NCBI GenBank assembly: GCA_900660155.1 | Contig: CABFPE010000051.1 | Span: 2,048,225 to 2,112,224 of the forward strand | Source: Hofstenia miamia | Lineage: Eukaryota; Xenacoelomorpha; Acoela; Hofsteniidae | Direction: 5' to 3' | Length of the DNA stretch: 64,000 bases | In this document: positions 1 through 11,632 of the stretch, piece by piece | Layout: every line of letters begins with the position of its first letter | How positions within the stretch are numbered: the first letter of the stretch is position 1 | Notes under the pieces: generated by a model | Database searches by the model: none | Told to the model about the DNA's origin: nothing | The model's input: only the letters and a program-made list of their open reading frames with translations | Translations under genes and position numbers: made by a program

Positions 1-22
1 ATATATATATATATATATATAT
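1..22. repeat. (AT)n microsatellite at window edge
   Basis: Uninterrupted AT dinucleotides at the first bases of the window; the array probably continues upstream. Confidence 0.9.
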
Positions 23-1448
23 TATGTATTAATTGTAGCATGAGATCGATATTAATTGAAAAATGGGGTTGTTCTTCAGTAATATATTATCCGGTATCCG
101 GAAGTAAACTTATCCGGAATTATCTTTCATTATTCGGAGCCCATCCCTAAAAATTTCCTAACAGGCTTCGAGAAAATTCTTAGAAAATGTAAAAAATGAT
201 TTGTCTCTTTAAAAGCACGCCAGACTGTTTAAGGTTAACAAAAGGCGGACAAACATTTAAGGCCGAAATCAAATTCAATGAGATGATAAGCACTACTTGA
301 ACCAACACTTGATTTGCATAGTTTTAACATAAAAATTTATATACGTTATTTTATCGACTAAAAAACAAATATTTGCACAACATTCATTTTGATCGATTTA
401 ACAAGTCATGCTGCAACTACCCTTCACAGTTAACAATTATGGGACTCTTAATGCTACTTAGAATAAATATGAAAGTAAGGATCATCTTCTGATATCTGAT
501 ATATTGAAAAATCATTTTGTTCATATCTTAATGACAATCAAATAAGAGGAATTAATTATGCAAGACCAATCGTAAAATTAGAAAGCGGAAAGATGCGCAG
601 AAATTTAATTGGGTGGGATCTTCCGCTTGAATGATCCACTTTGAGAAATCACCTCGATGTAATAAACTGTGGTTAGTAAAACACAGATTATTAGTTAAAA
701 CTTGATTCAGAGCGATACCTTATCTCCCAAGGGAAATTCATTTCATTATTAAAGAACATGGCAGTCGTTAGAAAACTGTTTTAAAAGTTAATTTGCAATA
801 TCAATACACAATGCACTTTTTCTAAATACGTTGCACCCCTTGCCACTTTGTGAGGTTAGGCAACCAAATACCTCTGTGAAAATTATGGATCACTGTAATT
901 AAGCCTCCAGCATACAATAATTTATCAATCAAAAATCCACAAGCGATAGTGTTGCAACCAAATCTAATCTATATTACCAGGGTTGGCAAAAAAGTGTATT
1001 TTTTTACAAAAAAACGTTTGAAACGTAGTAGAAAACATTAACTTATGATAAACTTTTTAACATTCATTTTTCGTTTCATACACAAACAAAATGCAAGTTT
1101 TGCTATTTTTGGTAGAAAATCGGTTATAAAAATACGAATGGACGAAACCCAAAAATTATTTTCCAAACTTTCCTATATATATATTTGAAAAAACACATTT
1201 AAAAAAAGACTGCAAAAAACAGTTGTTTTAAGCAGGTCCTGTTTAAAACATGCCAACTCTGAATATAACTGCAATAAAAGTAGTAAATCACTATTTTCAA
1301 TCCAGTATATTACTGAAATATCTTGACAAATATTAATACAGTCAATCTCAGATAAACTCAAGAACTACTAGATATATATTCAGCTCAAATCCATTTTAAC
1401 ATACTGCTAAGACCATGAATTTACTTCAGATTTTTCTTAAAACAGAAT
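23..1448. other. AT-rich DNA without recognised feature
   Basis: Only short open frames with no family resemblance occur here. No terminal repeats, RNA gene or splice-bounded exon stood out. Confidence 0.5.
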
Positions 1449-1658
1449 TGAAAAAACACAGTGCTATTTGTGATTAGTGATAGCAAAAGCGAAGGGAACC
1501 GTAGAGGCGGTTGCCCCTCCTAAAATTAACTTTTCAGAAAAATCTTCTAAAATTTTATAATTTAAACAGGAAACGTGCTCTTAGCTAATATGCTGGACAA
1601 TATATCTTTGTAGAATATTTTTCTTACATAATTAAAATTAGAATATCATAATTTAATG
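1449..1658 (+). repeat. Dispersed repeat, copy 1
   Basis: This stretch aligns in the same orientation with 2581-2788. Shared blocks include GCTATTTGTGA, AACTTTTCAGAAAAA, TTATAATTTAAACAG and TTAGYTAATATG in the same order and spacing. The copies are clearly diverged. No coding potential or terminal repeat was seen, so the class of repeat is unknown. Confidence 0.7.
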
Positions 1659-2580
1659 ATGTCCAAATAAAGACCAAATTCATTCTTAAATACTATTTAT
1701 GTATCCTATGATAAGAAATCTAAAACAAAGGAAAATGTACACTGTTTTATACTTGAATCCAAATATTAAATTTTCTTGGTGTTTACTTCTTGCCAATAAG
1801 TACAACTTATTTAAAACCCAATAATTGATATCCCTTAATCAGAACTTTCGTGTGGAAAATAATCACCAGGTAATTGTCTGTAATTTAAGTTATTGAACTT
1901 CTGAAATCCTTGAAAATAACTGTAATAATCGAAATACTGTAGATGTTAGAAAAAATCTTGGAAATATATACAGGCTTCTCAATAAATTAAACTTGCAGGA
2001 GTATGCTTGCTATAGGAGTTATGCTGTAAATAAAAAAACCAATGAGGTTTTGCGGGACTAAAGTGTCCCAATACTATTGCTTTCTGGCGAGGTCTCTTTT
2101 GTCCAACATTCCTAAAATCACTCGGAACGCTCCCTCAAATAAGAGTTAAGCAAAATGAAGATGGCAACACCATTGCTAGAGTATTTCAAATGTTTCAGTA
2201 GTGACTCAAGAACGAGGCATGTAGGATTCAAAAGAGGTTGCCTAAAGCCGTTGACGCCTAATAACATAATCGTGATGCTACATAGAAAAGAAGTATCCAT
2301 GGTAAAGCAGATGAACGATGAACGGAATGGTGATGAAGCAGGTGTATTGAAACAGATTAGGATTTGCTCAGAAAGAGAATTGGGCATTGAGTACAATCTG
2401 AAATTTGTACACGACCACCAAAATTAAAAATACAGGTAGATCAGTTAAAAGACGAGAGGTGACTTTTCCTAATATATAATAGATATTAATTTAACTCATT
2501 GGTAATATGCAAATTAAAGGCATAAGTACTGTAAATAATATTGTTTTCCATGTAAATAAATTGTATTACCTTATTTAGAA

Positions 2581-2788
2581 TGAAAAACACAAGGCTATTT
2601 GTGACTGATGGCGGAAGTGGGGGCAGATGGCAATTGACCCCCTCCCCTAAAATCAACTTTTCAGAAAAACCTCCCGAAACTTTATAATTTAAACAGTAAA
2701 AAACTTCTTAGTTAATATGTTGGGTAATAAATGTTTTTAGTTTATTTTTCTTACTGAATGAAAGTTAGAGTAACAAAATTATAATTTA
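2581..2788 (+). repeat. Dispersed repeat, copy 2
   Basis: Second copy of the repeat at 1449-1658, same strand, about 1.1 kb downstream. The order of shared blocks is preserved. It may be an old duplication or two insertions of one family. Confidence 0.7.
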
Positions 2789-5416
2789 AATTGCAAGTAA
2801 CTTATGACGTTAAGTGTTAAATGTATTTGAAATTGTTACCACGAGCAGAAACCTGAATTAATTAATCGTCTGGTGAAACAATTCTGCTTTTTGATTGATG
2901 AATATCTCAAAATCCCTCCCTCTTTTGTTGACTCAGTAAAAGAAATTCCTTTCCAAATATTCTAGTCTCATGATCGCTTTCAATGCAACGGAAATTCTTT
3001 ATAAATGCTTGCACAGGTTCAGGAAATCTCGTTCAACACTGTCTACATAAGAAAAAATGTCCATCGGCTAACACTGTCGTAGAATAATCGATTAATTTTG
3101 TTAGCTAAGAAAAAATTCCATAGTGGCAAGAGAAAAAAATCTATAAGTTTTCAAATATTTAACTTAAAATTTATGGTAATAAACAATAGCTATGAAGAGA
3201 ACAGAATCATAAATAACGAGATGTTTTTAGATGAAACAGTTGATTTTTATTAAATTCACACTCCTATTAATGCTGAATTTGCAATGCTTCAATACATATA
3301 TCCCTTAACTGCCTCTGATGCTGTAGTTTTTGAATATCTCTACATTGATTTATGATACAACATTCCACTTTATTCCCTATAAGGGTAGCAAAGCATTAAT
3401 CTATTTCAAATTGCAAAAATGAATTGCAATGAAGTTCTTGCTGAGGTTTTCCAATTTAACTATGTCCAAAGCAAACAATTACTTATTTCAGAAACAAACA
3501 CGTGTAATAAACCCTATTAATATAAACAATGCAATTTGATATATTTTTAAATAAGCTGCTCATCCAATCATATGGTTATTAAGGTGATTAACCGTTTCTA
3601 GGGTGTTAAAACCAATGATTTTAGAAAGATGTGTATCATTTAAAATATCAACGAACGGTATTAGAATCGCAGAACGCATTCAAGAATCTGTATCCCTTAG
3701 GAACCACTTGGATGAATCCCTGTTAGCAGCGTCTTCTTCTCATCAGCAGAAAGAAATGAATTTTGTTATTAATTGACTGGATGAAAGTTTGCCAATTTTT
3801 TACGGTTGTGGCTTAAAAAATCAATTAATAGTGAAATATTATTTTTGTAATATTTTCCCAAAATTATGATAATTACACCTAAAGACACAATTGACTTCGC
3901 TTCACACGTTAGACTGGAAGCACAGACCAAATTTTGTAATACTGTTGAAAAGAAATATTGAATATACAAAATTTTTCATTTTGAACTCAGGAGGCCCCTT
4001 GAAGTTCCATAAATATTATTTAAGAGATATCTTTGCATTTGCACTTTAAGATGTTCTGTTTGAAGCTGATTTATGTGCGATATTATTTTCCGCAACTTTG
4101 CCTATAATGAATTGAAGTTATTCTTGAAACCAAAGTTAAGTTTTCTAATGCTTAAAAATATTTTCTAATTTAGTTATTATGTGTTAATCTTAGGAGTTCC
4201 ATAAATTTTTGTCATTTTTAAATAATAAATGATGGCATAAAGACGGTGTTTCTACAGTAAGCGGTGTATATAGATCAACAACATCAAAGGCAGAAATCAT
4301 CTTTAGCAGATAAAGGGAATTCTTTTGATCGAGCAAAAATTAGATTAAAAATTACGTTATCCTTCATCTGTGAAAGCGCATCAAGGCTATTGTGGATTTG
4401 CAAACAGATAGCTTTCAGTTCCGCGGCCGGAATTGAATGAAATTTATAGTATAAACCCGTTCAGGCATGCGGCTTTGGGCAAAGGTTAGTTGAAGGGTTT
4501 TCTCGTACTGATTACTTCATATCAAGGCTTTTTATTTTTATATCAGTAATAGACTAACTCCATTAAATGAAGAAAATCGCTTTCCCTATATAGTATTTAT
4601 ACACTTAAAGCGTTGGCGATTTCTTGAAATCATTTTTGCGAAATTAATCTTATATTTCGAAATTCTATTTATTCTAATGCATCTTCGACATCTTAGGAGT
4701 GAATAAGACTGTTCTCTGTACTTTGCTTTAAACTTTTAGACACCTAGGAGATGAATCCTATACAATTGGGAAGTTAAATATTAAACAAATACGAGAGTCA
4801 CAGAGATATTTTGCTTGTTGTGGATGTCGCTTTTGAAGCATGAGCATAGATGCATGTTTCATAGTTTACGCTATCATGTATCTGTTCCTTTTCATCAAAG
4901 TGAGTGAGCAGAATTGGATAATCCACAGAGAGGTTAGCTATCGTGTAAAGCAATCTTAGAGTAACTTAATAAACACAACTCAAGCAGCAGAAGCGTGTTT
5001 CCAGAAAATGTGCTTAAAGTTGAAAACCGTGGCATTTTTTGTATAGACAAACAGGTGTTTCTTTAAGCATTATATAATTGTATCTTGAACGGTTTGATCA
5101 TGCAGGGAATAACCATGATCAATCAAGTGTGAACACTACTTTGGATTCCTACGAGGTTTATTTTCGAATAATAATAGTGCTAAACATTTTTCACAGCTAA
5201 AGTATCAGGTAGCTGTAACACTGTGACTATCCTGATGCCTACAAACCTTTACCTTTGCCTTTGTTGAAAATAGGAAGAATCGATAATGTATTTCTAGTCT
5301 ACAATATATCATTTTAATCGATATTTTTACACCCCTGACAATTTTCAATCGAATATCCATGTACTCAGAGATGCCCCCATAATAATTTATGATAGCATTG
5401 ATCATAGATTTTAATA
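2789..5416. other. AT-rich DNA without recognised feature
   Basis: About 2.6 kb in which I recognise no gene, terminal repeats or tandem array. Short open frames here are not family-like. Confidence 0.45.
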
Positions 5417-5653
5417 TTAGCAACTAAAATATAGTATTCTATTATAGCATAATACTCCGTCTCTGTAAAAAACAAAATGAAAAAAATGATTTTTCCGGAA
5501 ATGATGCAATAAGTCTGGTTTCAAAGTTTCTGGCAAGATTCTGTTTCTTTTAGATGAAGAAAAGCATCCTGTTTTGGAAAAAATACGTTCAACGTTCAAC
5601 TGGTAATGATGAAACCCCAAGTATAAAACAACCATTTTGATAACAACGGCCAT
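5417..5653 (-). pseudogene. hAT transposase C-terminal dimerisation relic
   Basis: A 78-residue open frame on the minus strand contains VERIFSKTG at about residues 21-29, followed by a basic/hydrophobic run. This is the layout of the hAT C-terminal dimerisation domain, whose consensus core is ERxFSxxG then R..RL. Only this short piece is visible; no catalytic core or TIR was identified beside it, so it is a truncated relic. It fits a window full of hAT-type elements. The alternative is chance resemblance of a short AT-rich frame, but the ERIFSKTG core makes that less likely. Confidence 0.55.
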
Positions 5654-6443
5654 TTCAATTTTTGGGGCTTAATATGTTCACGATACCATTCTATTATAGA
5701 AAGACTATTAATATTATTGCTCTCATTATAACTTTTTCAAAATCATAAACTATAATCTGGTCATCTCTGCATGTACTTTTTATCCAAAATAATCTAAAAT
5801 TCAACAATCGATTACCGGTTAATACGTATCGTATAAATTATTCTTTTATACACTGATTATAAGTTGAAATCTTTAAAATATTGATATTGAAATATTTAAA
5901 AATTAATTCACTTATATATATTATATAATATCCTACCGTTTTGATACATATATTAATCGACATATGTATAATTAACATAGTATGTTATAATTTACCGGAA
6001 AGCATTGCGAATTGAGAGACATAAGTAAATGTACGTTGTTTCACGAACGAGAATTGGTTTGACTACATGTTCTAACCACACAAGTTCTGACACGAATTTA
6101 ACGGGAGGTCTTTCATTCGAATAAATATTTTTTATATAGTAAAACAATCAATGAAATGTCCTCCGTTGTTAAGATTCACACATCCTTCCTGTAATACAAT
6201 ATTTGCTAGGATCGACAACAATTCTCAGACAAATGGGCAAGAAATTGGCAGTGGTGTGGTGTGCGTCAAAACATTCCTATTTCGTGGGGCTTAGTTTTGT
6301 AATGGCTTTTTGTCGGACGAAAAAAGCAATTTCATTGTAATTTCTTCTATAAATTTGAATAAACCTTTATTTTGATTTTAATAACATCTTCATCATCTGT
6401 TGTACATATTGCAGAACAGGGGTTCTCATTGCGAGTGAAATTC
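5654..6443. other. AT-rich DNA without recognised feature
   Basis: No gene, repeat pair or terminal structure seen. Confidence 0.45.
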
Positions 6444-6451
6444 ATGTCCAG

Positions 6452-6696
6452 CAGTGGCGCGTTTAGGGGGCAGGGGGCGACCATCTTCCCTCTTAGTCTT
6501 AGGGGGAAAATGTTTTCTTTTCTTCAAAATTGAAAATAGTTCACTTTAACTCAATATCTTATCAATCGATTTGCTGCGAAAAACAGACGATTGCATTTTG
6601 TGTAAGCTTACTTTTATTTAAAAAACTTTTTTTACAATTCTTTTCTGTAAAAATGGATATCAGCCCCTCGTTTTAAAAATTCTAAACGCGTCTCTG
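6452..6696 (+). mobile_element. hAT-type MITE, GGCGCGTTTAGG family, copy 1
   Basis: It starts CAGTGGCGCGTTTAGG and ends with the diverged inverse CTAAACGCGTCTCTG. Flanks ATGTCCAG (6444-6451) and ATGCTCAG (6697-6704) agree at 6 of 8 bases, an 8-bp target duplication as hAT elements make. The interior closely matches 7231-7486, including the block CAATCGATTTGCTGC. It encodes nothing. Confidence 0.8.
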
Positions 6697-6704
6697 ATGC
6701 TCAG

Positions 6705-7222
6705 GAATGAATTTCAGGATATAAGGAGTGAATTACGACCTTGGAAGAAATGTTTACTGGAGATGGCCTGGGCCGAATATTGTAAACCCACAGTAGCCAC
6801 ATTTAAGGGCCATTGAAATTCTTTAAATTTTGCAAATGAGTGGGTGAATGAGATTTTCACAAATGGTAAAAAGGGTAAATCGTTCAAAAGAGTAAATCTT
6901 AGAACCCGAGTTTTAGAGAAAAGGTACGTAATAGTTTTCTAAGTTGCTCAACATTCTGCATTTTTGCATCAACTATCTGGTAAGCCAAAATTTATAAAAA
7001 TCGAGCTGCTGAATAAATTTCCAAAAAAGAACAATTTTCAGTGCAAGATTTTTCAAATTATTTAGAAAAAATTAAATATATAATTATTTTTAATTAATTC
7101 TCAAAAGACCAAAATATATGATTGATAGTGAAGGCTAAGGGCGATTACATCAAACACACAAAGTAATTGAAACCCAAGTGTTAATTGGTACAAACTGTTC
7201 GAAAACATTTAATTCCAAAGAT
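6705..7222. other. Spacer between two copies of the same MITE
   Basis: AT-rich, nothing recognised. Confidence 0.4.
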
Positions 7223-7230
7223 GCTTTGAA

Positions 7231-7486
7231 TAAGTGGCGCGTTTAGGGGGCGACCGCTTCCTTTTTTGGGGCCAACTGCGAACCCTTAAGAAAAATGTTC
7301 TCTTTTCCTCAAAATTGAAAATAGTTCACGTTAATTCAAGATGTTATCCAATCGATTTGCTGCTAAAAACCGACGATTGCATTTTGTGTAAGCTTATTTC
7401 TGTCAAAAAAAAACATTTCTTCCAATTTTTTCTGTAAAAAAAGGTGTCAGCCCCCCCCCCGTTTTAAAAATCCTAAACGCGCCACT
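7231..7486 (+). mobile_element. hAT-type MITE, GGCGCGTTTAGG family, copy 2
   Basis: Ends are AGTGGCGCGTTTAGG and CCTAAACGCGCCACT. The 8-bp flanks are identical, GCTTTGAA at 7223-7230 and 7487-7494, which is strong support for a hAT-type insertion. It contains an internal C-run at about 7451-7460. Same orientation as copy 1, about 0.5 kb apart. Confidence 0.9.
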
Positions 7487-7516
7487 GCTTTGAAATTCTG
7501 TTCTTATTGTAACTAA

Positions 7517-7828
7517 GTGTTCTGCGGGCATGGCCTCAGCTTCGGTCAAAAACCCGCCTAAGATCCATATCTGAACATTCTGATGAACAATTTATCTCCA
7601 AAATTTTTGTCTGTTGTTTTTAAGGCTAAGTCGCTTTAACTATTTTCTTTAATTTTTCGAACTATGAGCATGTTTTAATCGGTCATTGAAAATTGTAGTA
7701 TTTCATTTAGTAGTAGCAATAAGCGAATTATGGCAAAAAATCACGGTGAACGGACGGCTAAGGTAAAAATTTATTTTATACGGCCGGCTACGGCCAAGAA
7801 AATTGCCTTGGCTGCAGATCACTGATTG
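7517..7828 (+). mobile_element. TIR element, TGTTCTGCGGCC family, copy 1
   Basis: It begins AGTGTTCTGCGGGCATGGC and ends GCCTTGGCTGCAGATCACT, imperfect inverted repeats. The interior aligns with 57697-58024 (shared TGATGAACAATT, GAACTA..GGCATGTTTTAATCG, ATCACGG). Flanks ATTGTAAC and ATTGTAAA agree at 7 of 8 bases, again hAT-like. Non-coding. Confidence 0.75.
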
Positions 7829-8102
7829 TAAACTGGTTTAAATAATATTAGATGTCACTAAATATTAATTACTTAATGACACTCTTGTCTAATTAATAGG
7901 TTTAATGAAAATTTAGCTTTATTACTTTTTATTCGGTTTAAGTCAATACGATATATTGACTAAATTTTGCAAACACATATTGATTTGTAGATGTTGTTTT
8001 CAAGAAATTATTTTCAAGACATTCAAGGCATTCACTTTGACGTCTGATACCAGAAAATCAATAACCATGAACAAGCAAAAAGTCAAGTGATGTACATATG
8101 TA

Positions 8103-9673
8103 CAGGGTGTAACAAAAGTAACCAGACGCTTGCAAAATGAAAGCAAAAAACTGTAGTTACGTGGCTGAACATCAATGGATGGAAATTTAACTGTGATGGT
8201 TCGTCTTGCTGCAACAGCGATGTTATATCTTTAATCGATTTTGGGTTCAGATTTTTCATTCAAATTCTTAAAATCGTCATTCGTATTGATCGTTACTCAA
8301 GGATCATGATCAGAGACTGACTTGAGTGATAAAGATATCCAACTCTACGAGCGCAAACAATAAAAAAAAATAATTGATTGAAGGTATTGATTTGGATTCA
8401 GTGTCGAGTTCGAACTTTGAATTAATTTAAATGCGAATAGAGTCTAAATCTTTTCCAATTTTTTTTCGACCGAGTTACAACATGGTGCACCGTCTGACTA
8501 AAGAAGAGCGAATAAACGCAATTCAACGTTATTACGAAACACGGAACGCAACACAGACTGCCCGGTTAATTGCTAATGAACCGATAAGAGCCAAGAAGAC
8601 AAAGTGTTATTGAGTTAGTTAAGAAATGTAAGGAGACCGGCTCCGTAGCTGATCAACGCGATACGGTCGACCGTCGAAAGCCAAGTCTACAGAATTTCAA
8701 GCACGTTTTCTGCCCATGTTCTTACTCAAGAAGCAACTTCTACACGCAGACTTGCCCATCAACTGTCTGCCGACGGCGATACAGTGAGTCACATAACAGC
8801 GAGCTCTAAAAGATATGGGCTTCCACGTCTTTCTCCCAGTACTTCTTCATGCACTTCATGAAAACGATAACGATAGAAGACTGTAGTTCTGCGAACTGTT
8901 TCACAGGATGCATGTGGATGACCCCAATTTTATCGCGAAGATTATCTGGTCAGATGAGGCCGTATTCAAACTAAATGTCACAATCAACCGACATAACTGT
9001 ATCTTCTACGATGTATCAAATCCACACGTTGTCTACGAACGAGCAGTCAACTTACGTGGAGTCTGTGTTTAGGCTGGTGTCTGGTCAGGCGGCATAATCG
9101 GACCATACTTTTTCTTATCTTGCCATGTTTTCCCACTTTTTTATGGCCTGCTGTACAGCACCTGGTGGAAGATGATCTGTATTTTCAGCAAGATGGAGCT
9201 CAGCCGCACTATTCGCTTATTGTGCGATAGTGGTTGAACAACCACTTTCCCAACATGTGGATTGGTCGCAGAGGCCCCATCGATTGCCCTGCAAGGTCTC
9301 CGGACCTGGCCGTACCCGACTTTTTTCTGTGGGATTACTAAAGAACAAAGTTTATGGCAGAAACCCACGCACTATGGCCGATCTGAAGAATGCTATTACC
9401 GAAGAAATTCGTACCATCCCATTAGATTTGGTGAACAAGGTGTGCCGGTCTGTTCTTTACCGGTTTAACAAATGTATTTAACATGATGGTAATCATTTTG
9501 AACATTTTCTATGAACACTTTCTTCTTTTATGATTCATCGTTTTGGACATTATAATCTCAGTAAGTTGTTTTAGATTCGCTACACTGTACTGTATATTCT
9601 ACTATGAATGATTCGTTTTTTGATTGTTACTCTTATCAATAAAGTTAGATTTCTCGTAAAATGTTACACCCTG
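8103..9673 (+). mobile_element. Decayed Tc1/mariner-group DNA transposon
   Basis: A 1571-bp element has inverted ends CAGGGTGTAACA / TGTTACACCCTG flanked on both sides by TA (8101-8102 and 9674-9675), the target dinucleotide of the IS630-Tc1-mariner group. Inside lies a recognisable transposase on the plus strand (separate entry). Outside the 12-bp TIR the two ends do not match. The element looks complete in extent but non-functional, with several frame changes and stops in the transposase. Confidence 0.9.
8482..9480 (+). pseudogene. Tc1/mariner-group transposase, frameshifted
   Basis: DDE/D transposase that would cut and move the surrounding element. The chosen start, ATG at 8482, opens MVHRLTKEERINAIQRYY, an N-terminal helix-turn-helix. 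Further on, in shifting frames, are ETGSVADQR (second helix-turn-helix region), HVDDPNF..IIWSDEAVF (first catalytic Asp in WSDEA), YFQQDGAQPHY (second Asp) and SPDLAVPDFFLW (third Asp), then LKNKVYGRNPRTMADLK and a C-terminal tail ending at a stop near 9480. The length of about 330 codons is normal for the group. Several frame changes and internal stops make it a pseudogene. It lies inside TIRs with TA flanks, which confirms the assignment. Confidence 0.9.
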
Positions 9674-9675
9674 TA

Positions 9676-10570
9676 TATCATTGAACAACATTTCTATCGA
9701 TCACACTATCGGCAATATTACTTCAAATAATCATTCTTGGTTTTCTGAGGGTTAGGAGTATTAAATCAAGCTACAACATAAACAAAAATGATTCATCATC
9801 ATCATCATTCTATTTCACATGGAGACCGACTTCATACATTGAGAAAGACGAACAGGGAAAAATAAACATAGCGTAGAGATAGGTTGGATTTAGTGCTATG
9901 CGAACTACCTCGTGACCACAGGGGGATGCATTCACTAAGTTTATCATAATTTAATTCAACTAGATCTTCCTTTTCTGCTTAACTTTGTCTAAGATTCTGT
10001 GCCAACAGAGGTGGATATAGATGTATGTGGGCGAGTTGCGGGCTGCATAAAACTGCTGTAGGCGGTCCAAAAGGTTACGGACTATTATTCAATTTAACGC
10101 TTTGGACGTCAAAAATTTGTCGTACGCAAGTGCCTACTTGGATTTCCTCTACCATATATGTGCATTAATATATGCATTAAAGGACTGAACATTACATAGT
10201 TGAATTATTAGTAAACTAGAAACAGCAATGTGCGCATGTAGAAAATGTATAAGAATCTCTAAAAACTACTTATTTAAATGTTTGTGAATTTTTGGACGTT
10301 AATATAATGAAAACACCTTAACAAAATGGCAATATAGATGACAAGTTCTTGGTTAAGGTAATGCAAAATTATATTTGTAATTGCTTTATAGTATTAGTTA
10401 AATATAGTTTAGAATGTCCATCCAAAAATTTTTCAATATTTTGCTAATATGCTACTGTTTTCGAAATACTGATTAAAACGTTTGGTGCATGTGCATTCAG
10501 GCATTGCAAACTCTTACTCTAACCACTTTAAGTCAGTGGCAACTTAAGAATATTTTCTCTAATGCACGTA
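9676..10570. other. AT-rich DNA, short (ATC)n run
   Basis: A short ATC trinucleotide run lies at about 9790-9807. Otherwise nothing recognised. Confidence 0.45.
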
Positions 10571-10578
10571 CACAGAGC

Positions 10579-10802
10579 CAGGGGCGTGCGCAAAATTTTC
10601 TGACGGGGGTGGGGACATCTTAATCATGATCAAGTGAGGCGCGAAAATTTTTGAAAATAAACCCCAACATGCATTACACGACCCTAGCTTTTAAATTTTT
10701 TTAATATGTTGCTGAAAATTTTTTGAATTAACCAAGCAAAATCAATTTTGAAAACCTGACGGGGGGTACATTCCACCATGGCCTCCCTTCAGTCTGCCAC
10801 TG
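10579..10802 (+). mobile_element. hAT-type MITE, CAGGGGCGTGCGC family, copy 1
   Basis: It starts CAGGGGCGTGCGCAAAATTT and ends in CTGCCACTG. Flanks CACAGAGC (10571-10578) and CACAAAGC (10803-10810) agree at 7 of 8 bases. The interior block CAAAATCAATTTTGAAAACC recurs in diverged form in copies at 36725-36925 and 45627-45776. Confidence 0.8.
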
Positions 10803-10904
10803 CACAAAGCACGTAGCTATTAATGCTTAACATAGATTTTGCAGATTAAACATCTTTGTTGGCATAATACTTTTCTAAAAACATGCAAAACAGTGCGTAC
10901 AGGA

Positions 10905-11623
10905 ATGACAATTTCAAACGACAGTAGCAGTTTGATTATTGATACTCAAGTTGGACTTAATTACAACCAGCTCAATCATAAGTTCACGAAAGAGTAACTA
11001 ATCAATATCATATTACAGACATTGAACAACAAGCCTGTTTCAGTTAGTGAAAATATTGAAAAGATATCTTTCTCAATTGAACAGATCAATGAAAAGTTAT
11101 CACATGCTGCCCTTCCGCCACCTACTAATACTCAAACGCTTCAGTAGAATTTGCCATTAGCGGATACAATTAATACAATTAACAGATCAATAGTTATAAT
11201 TGGCATGCCAGAATCCGATTCATCTTTTTCACGTTCTAACTGAATGAATCGTGAGAAATCAGCTGTTAGAGATATTTTAGCCATTGTTGGGTGTAGTCCA
11301 GTTACAGACATTTTTAGATTCCAAAAGACCTAGGACAATTGTTGTACGCTTTCAGAATATATGGGATGCAAGAAAGGCAGAAGCATCATGGAGTAATCTA
11401 AGAAAATACTAACTTTTTCATAAGGGCTGATCAAACGCCTGAAGATTTTGCTCATGAACGCAACTTACTAAAAGTGAGATGGATTCTTTCGCAAAAGGAT
11501 CTCAGTAAGAGAGATTTGAAAATTAAAGATTTTAAACTTTTGTTTAATGAATCTGTCATAGATGACACTAAGTTACCTGAAGATATTATAACATCTACAA
11601 CAAAAAATACAAGTCAGTGTTGA
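10905..11623 (+). pseudogene. LINE ORF1-like nucleic-acid-binding protein
   Basis: From ATG 10905 one frame reads MTISNDSSSLIIDTQV and, past internal stops, RSIVIIGMPESDSS and AVRDILAIVGC, resembling the RRM-like core of LINE ORF1 proteins (…VVIxGxPE… pattern). After a frame change the C-terminal part reads NFFIRADQTPEDFAHERNLL and ends at TGA 11621-11623. ORF1 proteins package the element RNA with ORF2. Identification rests on position, 5' of the endonuclease, and on this pattern. Confidence 0.65.
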
Positions 11624-11632
11624 CTAGCACCT

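Noticed and set aside
2118-2427. Overlapping 90-codon frames on both strands
   Set aside because: No recognisable domain on either strand; no splice or promoter context.
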